From positions 1-17,558 of the forward strand of contig DATCYD010000125.1 of NCBI GenBank assembly GCA_036570465.1: a stretch of 17,558 bases of DNA. Reading direction: 5' to 3'. The DNA is from Anseongella sp036570465 (GTDB lineage: Bacteria > Bacteroidota > Bacteroidia > Sphingobacteriales > Sphingobacteriaceae). Positions 15,060 to 17,558 of the stretch are shown here, in pieces. Positions within the stretch are counted from its first letter, which is position 1. The number at the start of each line of letters is the position of its first letter. Below the pieces are notes generated by a model. The model had not been told where the DNA came from, did not search any database, and worked only from the letters and a program-made list of their open reading frames with translations. A program made the translations under genes and the position numbers.

Positions 15060-16136
15060 TTATTGACTTGAAGCTGGATTTTCAGCCGCAGACGTTGTAT
15101 CCCGAACCGTACCGGCAGCAGCACCGGTTTCCTGTTTCAGCAACTCAACCATGCTTATCCCCACCACCGAAGTTCCCGATCCAAAGATCGTCCCGGTCAC
15201 CCCTTTCTCAAATTTTTGAGCGGCAAACACATAAGCTTCCGCTTCCAGTGGAACATAGCCTACTTCTTTCACTAACTGAGGAGCATTCTCGAGGTAAAAC
15301 TTCACAAAAGCCTTCATCTCTTTGCGGTCCGCAGATGCCGCATTGATATAGATAAATTCTGGTCGTGCCAGCGGCTGATAAGTCCCGTTACTCACCGATT
15401 CCATCGAGGGGCTTACCGGCCCCGCCCCGTTGGCATCATTCCCGTCATCGATGGGCACTAGTTTCAGTTTTTTCTGATTTTCTTCATAATAGGCCAGGCC
15501 AAAATAACCCAGCGCATTTTTATCGCCGGAAACACCTTGCACCAATACATTATCATCCTCACTGGCTGTGTAGTCGCCCCGAGAAGACTTGGCTTCACCC
15601 ATAACAGCCTCGGTAAAATAATCATAGGTACCCGAAGCAACCCCCGCCCCATACAGATTGATAGGCTCATCCGGCCATCCGGCACGTACCTGACTCCAGC
15701 TGGTTACCTCACCCTGTGCCGCGGGTTCCCATATTTTTTTAAGTTCAGCTACCGTGAGATAGTCCACAAAGTCATTGGCCGGGTTTACCACCACCGCCAG
15801 CCCGTCATAGGCCACCGGAAGCTCAATAAACTCCACCCCATTCTCCTTGCAAAGGGCTGCTTCACTTTCACTGATGGGCCTGGAAGCATTGCTGATATCC
15901 GTTTCTCCCCGTGCAAACTTCTTAAAACCACCACCGGTACCCGAAACGCCCACGGTCACGCGCACATCCGGACCTACATTCCTGAATTCCTCCGCCACCG
16001 CTTCCGTAATAGGGTACACCGTGCTGGAACCATCAATAGTAATCTCCCCTGAAAGGCCGTCCGAAGACCGGTTTCCGCCGCAAGAAATAACGGTTAGCGC
16101 AAAAAATGCGAAAAGAATGAACTGGATTTGTTTCAT
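15060..16136 (-). CDS. pstS: Phosphate-binding lipoprotein PstS
   Basis: The phosphate-capturing subunit. The 358-residue product starts MKQIQFILFAFFALTVISCG, a lipoprotein signal with lipobox VISC, so it is membrane-tethered in the periplasm. The PstS/PBP-like fold shows GSSTVYPITEAVAEEF, GVSGTGGGFKKFARGETDIS and the SRPI segment that bind phosphate through Ser, Thr, Gly and Asp side chains, and a VQGVSGDKNALGYFGLAYYE strand in domain 2. An in-frame ATG at 16151 would add MYKPV and lies only 6 nt from the -7 element, so it could be a leaderless start; 16136 gives the more usual signal peptide. Ends with a Thr/Ser/Ala-rich tail. First gene of pstSCAB-phoU. Confidence 0.95.
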   Translation of the reverse strand: MKQIQFILFAFFALTVISCGGNRSSDGLSGEITIDGSSTVYPITEAVAEEFRNVGPDVRVTVGVSGTGGGFKKFARGETDISNASRPISESEAALCKENGVEFIELPVAYDGLAVVVNPANDFVDYLTVAELKKIWEPAAQGEVTSWSQVRAGWPDEPINLYGAGVASGTYDYFTEAVMGEAKSSRGDYTASEDDNVLVQGVSGDKNALGYFGLAYYEENQKKLKLVPIDDGNDANGAGPVSPSMESVSNGTYQPLARPEFIYINAASADRKEMKAFVKFYLENAPQLVKEVGYVPLEAEAYVFAAQKFEKGVTGTIFGSGTSVVGISMVELLKQETGAAAGTVRDTTSAAENPASSQ

Positions 16137-16157
16137 GACTGGTTTGTACATTTGTGG

Positions 16158-16166
16158 GCAAAGGTA
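16158..16166 (-). promoter_or_regulatory. -7 promoter element of the pst operon
   Basis: On the minus strand TACCTTTGC is a perfect TAnnTTTG match. It lies 6 nt before ATG 16151 and 21 nt before ATG 16136. No canonical -33 element is seen; instead the repeated half-sites of the adjacent Pho box occupy that place, the layout expected for an activator-dependent promoter. Confidence 0.75.
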
Positions 16167-16174
16167 TTCACTGA

Positions 16175-16225
16175 TGGTTAGAAATTTGTTAATCGAATGT
16201 TAAGTTAATGTTAATTACGGATTAA
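16175..16225 (-). promoter_or_regulatory. Pho box-like array of 11-bp direct repeats upstream of pstS
   Basis: On the plus strand TTGTTAA (16186-16192), ATGTTAA (16197-16203), ATGTTAA (16208-16214) and GGATTAA (16219-16225) recur every 11 bp with 4-bp spacers; TGGTTAG (16175-16181) is a weaker fifth copy in phase. Read on the minus strand toward pstS, the three best copies are TTAACAT, TTAACAT and TTAACAA. Direct repeats at 11-bp spacing with a 7-bp half-site are the known form of PhoB/PhoP binding sites, and TTAACA matches the Bacillus PhoP half-site. The array covers the region where a -33 element would lie. No phoB or phoR gene is in the window. Confidence 0.75.
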
Positions 16226-16279
16226 TCAGAAATTAGGTGCGAATTTTACGTAACTTGCATCTGCTGAGTGGATGCTGCT

Positions 16280-16438
16280 ATGGAAAAGAATAACAATACA
16301 TCGAAAAAGAAACAACGGCCTGCCAACCGTGAGGAAGCGCGTCTTCTCAGAGACGATACCGGCGAAAACCGTATCGGGCTTAGAAAAACAAAAAAAAGAC
16401 AAACAGGCCGAAAGATCAAATTGATGTACTCGAACTAG
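16280..16438 (+). CDS. Possible small, very basic protein (52 aa)
   Basis: An ATG-started frame encodes 52 residues beginning MEKNNNTSKKKQRPANREEA and ending GRKIKLMYSN, with roughly one third Lys or Arg and no hydrophobic segment. The product would be a soluble nucleic-acid-binding-like peptide, but no family is recognised. It is divergent from pstS with the Pho box between them. TAACTTGC at 16251-16258 resembles a weakened -7 element. A competing 50-residue frame starts at 16272 in another phase, and I cannot decide between them by codon use, so the gene itself is uncertain. Confidence 0.35.
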   Translation: MEKNNNTSKKKQRPANREEARLLRDDTGENRIGLRKTKKRQTGRKIKLMYSN

Positions 16439-16517
16439 AACGAATCAGACGGCTTCGAGGGACTTCAAACAAGTAGATAGCTGGTCCGAAATTTTTCGTG
16501 ATCTCGGAAAAACAACT

Positions 16518-16525
16518 TATATTTG
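16518..16525 (+). promoter_or_regulatory. -7 promoter element of metH
   Basis: TATATTTG is a perfect TAnnTTTG match. Starting about 5-7 nt downstream would place the first transcribed base at about 16530-16532, exactly at the 5' strand of riboswitch helix P1. Confidence 0.7.
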
Positions 16526-16529
16526 CACT

Positions 16530-16628
16530 GCTTATTACGAAAGACGGAGGGAATAGACCCTGCGATGTCTTAGCAACCTGTGCCAACAAGGTGCTAAATT
16601 CTATCCGCTACGGGCGGAGCAGATAAGC
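16530..16628 (+). ncRNA. SAM-I (S-box) riboswitch
   Basis: The conserved S-box core is present: AGACGGAGGGAATAGACCCT, then TCTTAGCAACC and AAGGTGCTAAATTC. Helix P1 is GCTTAT (16530-16535) with ATAAGC (16623-16628). P2 pairs AGAC (16542-16545) with GTCT (16567-16570) and GGG with CCC inside it; P3 pairs ACCT (16576-16579) with AGGT (16589-16592); P4 pairs TCCGC (16604-16608) with GCGGA (16614-16618). The class binds S-adenosylmethionine and lowers expression of methionine genes when SAM is plentiful, which fits its place before metH. Downstream, ATTCGG (16631-16636) can pair with CCGGAT (16644-16649) and is followed by TTTTC, a weak terminator candidate. Confidence 0.92.
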
Positions 16629-16630
16629 TG

Positions 16631-16653
16631 ATTCGGGCAGTCGCCGGATTTTC
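16631..16653 (+). terminator. Possible expression-platform hairpin of the SAM riboswitch
   Basis: ATTCGG and CCGGAT (16631-16636 and 16644-16649) pair with one T-G wobble across a 7-nt loop and are followed by TTTTC. It starts 2 nt after helix P1 closes, so it could form only when P1 is intact. The stem is short, so control of translation rather than termination cannot be excluded. Confidence 0.4.
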
Positions 16654-16683
16654 TGAAATAAGCAAAAAGATAAGTTGGAAGCG

Positions 16684-17558
16684 ATGAGTATAGAAGACAT
16701 TCTCGGGCAGCGTATTATGGTATTGGATGGCGCCATGGGCACCATGATCCAGCGTTATACGCTTTCCGAAACCGATTTTCGGGGAGAGCGATTTCAGGAT
16801 CATGCACATGATGTAAAGGGAAACAACGACCTGCTTTCCCTTACCCGGCCCGATATTATCGGGGAAATTCACCGCGCCTATCTGGAAGCGGGGGCGGATA
16901 TCATTGAAACAAACACCTTTAGCTCAAACACCATTTCCATGGCCGATTACGGAATGGAAGACCTTTGTTATGAGCTCAACGCGGAATCGGCCCGCATTGC
17001 CCGGGAAGCAGCCGATGAGTTTACACGACAGAATCCGGAAAAACCACGTTTTGTAGCCGGAGCCGTAGGGCCCACCAACCGCACACTATCGCTTTCGCCT
17101 GATGTAAACGATCCCGGTTACCGGGCCATTACCTGGGAGCAATTGTATGCCGCTTATTCCGAACAGGTCTCCGGCCTGATTGATGGCGGGGCCGATATAA
17201 TCCTCATTGAAACGGTATTTGACACGCTGAACTGCAAAGTAGCCTTATACGCGGCCAATGAACAATTTGCCAAAAAGGGGAAACAACTGCCTTTGATGGT
17301 ATCAGGCACCATTACCGATGCCAGCGGCCGTACACTCTCGGGGCAAACCGTGGAAGGTTTTCTAAATTCAGTTTCACATGCCGGCTTGTTATGCATTGGG
17401 TTGAACTGCGCCCTGGGCGCGAAAGAAATGAGACCCTATGTCGAAGAGCTGGCCACCAAATCCGGCACCTTTGTCCACGCTTATCCCAACGCCGGGTTGC
17501 CAAATGAGTTCGGAGAATACGACGAAACTCCGGATCAAATGGGCGCAGTACTTAAAGA
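16684..17558 (+). CDS. metH: Methionine synthase, cobalamin-dependent (5' part)
   Basis: The first 291 residues of a protein that runs off the right edge. MetH transfers the methyl group of methyltetrahydrofolate to homocysteine through cobalamin. The visible part is the homocysteine-binding TIM barrel: VLDGAMGTMIQRY near residues 13-25, ETDFRGERF, GADIIETNTFSSN and VAGAVGPTNRTLSLSPDVND. GLNCALGA contains the first of the three zinc-binding Cys residues; the other two (a CC pair) would lie beyond the window. The ATG at 16684 gives the usual short N-terminus before the IMVLDGAMG strand. Expression is set by the SAM riboswitch in the roughly 150-nt leader. Some Bacteroidota split MetH into two proteins; this cannot be judged here. 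Confidence 0.95.
   Translation, partial: MSIEDILGQRIMVLDGAMGTMIQRYTLSETDFRGERFQDHAHDVKGNNDLLSLTRPDIIGEIHRAYLEAGADIIETNTFSSNTISMADYGMEDLCYELNAESARIAREAADEFTRQNPEKPRFVAGAVGPTNRTLSLSPDVNDPGYRAITWEQLYAAYSEQVSGLIDGGADIILIETVFDTLNCKVALYAANEQFAKKGKQLPLMVSGTITDASGRTLSGQTVEGFLNSVSHAGLLCIGLNCALGAKEMRPYVEELATKSGTFVHAYPNAGLPNEFGEYDETPDQMGAVLK

Noticed and set aside
1..17558. A mobile element, phage or defence island
   Set aside because: No transposase, integrase, recombinase, terminal repeats or restriction genes were found; the truncated ATPase at the left edge is only 34 codons and cannot support a defence call.

Overview
The window looks like chromosomal DNA of a member of the Bacteroidota, perhaps a Cytophagales/Cytophagia relative (the rank below phylum is a guess). 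The grounds are several copies of the Bacteroidota -7 promoter element TAnnTTTG(C) just before genes, almost no Shine-Dalgarno sequences, LytTR/LytS-type signalling proteins with TPR and GAF sensor parts, many short lipoproteins, and a conserved MurQ/S41 protease/Era/Der set of the type seen in this phylum. No phage, integrase or insertion sequence was recognised; most of the window is housekeeping and regulatory.

Layout, left to right. Positions 2-106 hold the last 34 codons of a gene entering from the left, resembling the C-terminus of an AAA-family ATP-binding protein. Two ribosome-assembly GTPases follow on the plus strand, era (141-1019) and der (1034-2335), then a 65-residue Ala/Ser/Asp-rich lipoprotein (2378-2575). 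A 17-bp perfect stem flanked by A and T tracts serves as a two-way terminator against a convergent S41 C-terminal processing protease (2675-4309, minus). Divergent from the protease are murQ (4366-5175), for peptidoglycan recycling, and a conserved-looking acidic protein of unknown function (5229-5798). The 318-bp gap after it is filled by a 28-bp tandem repeat and a 108-nt nested palindrome.

Positions 10037-6117 (minus) form a tight three-gene signalling operon: a cytoplasmic GAF-containing LytS-type kinase with an eroded ATPase domain, a membrane TPR-containing LytS-type kinase with intact motifs, and a LytTR response regulator; spacings are 1 bp and a 4-bp overlap. Upstream on the same strand and separated by a strong terminator lies a 503-residue lipoprotein with an Ig-like domain (10148-11659).

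Positions 16136-11894 (minus) are the phosphate uptake operon pstS-pstC-pstA-pstB-phoU. Upstream of pstS there is a perfect TAnnTTTGC element and, behind it, an 11-bp-periodic array of TTAACA-like half-sites that reads as a Pho box. A possible divergent 52-residue basic ORF (16280-16438) lies on the other side of that box.

The right end carries a SAM-I (S-box) riboswitch (16530-16628) with its own -7 element exactly one step upstream of helix P1, controlling metH (methionine synthase), which runs off the window end.

No wholly new multi-gene system is evident. The items most worth a second look are the degenerate GAF kinase paired with an intact kinase and a single regulator, the Pho box array, the repeat/palindrome island at 5821-6073, and the promoters that sit only 4-6 nt from start codons.
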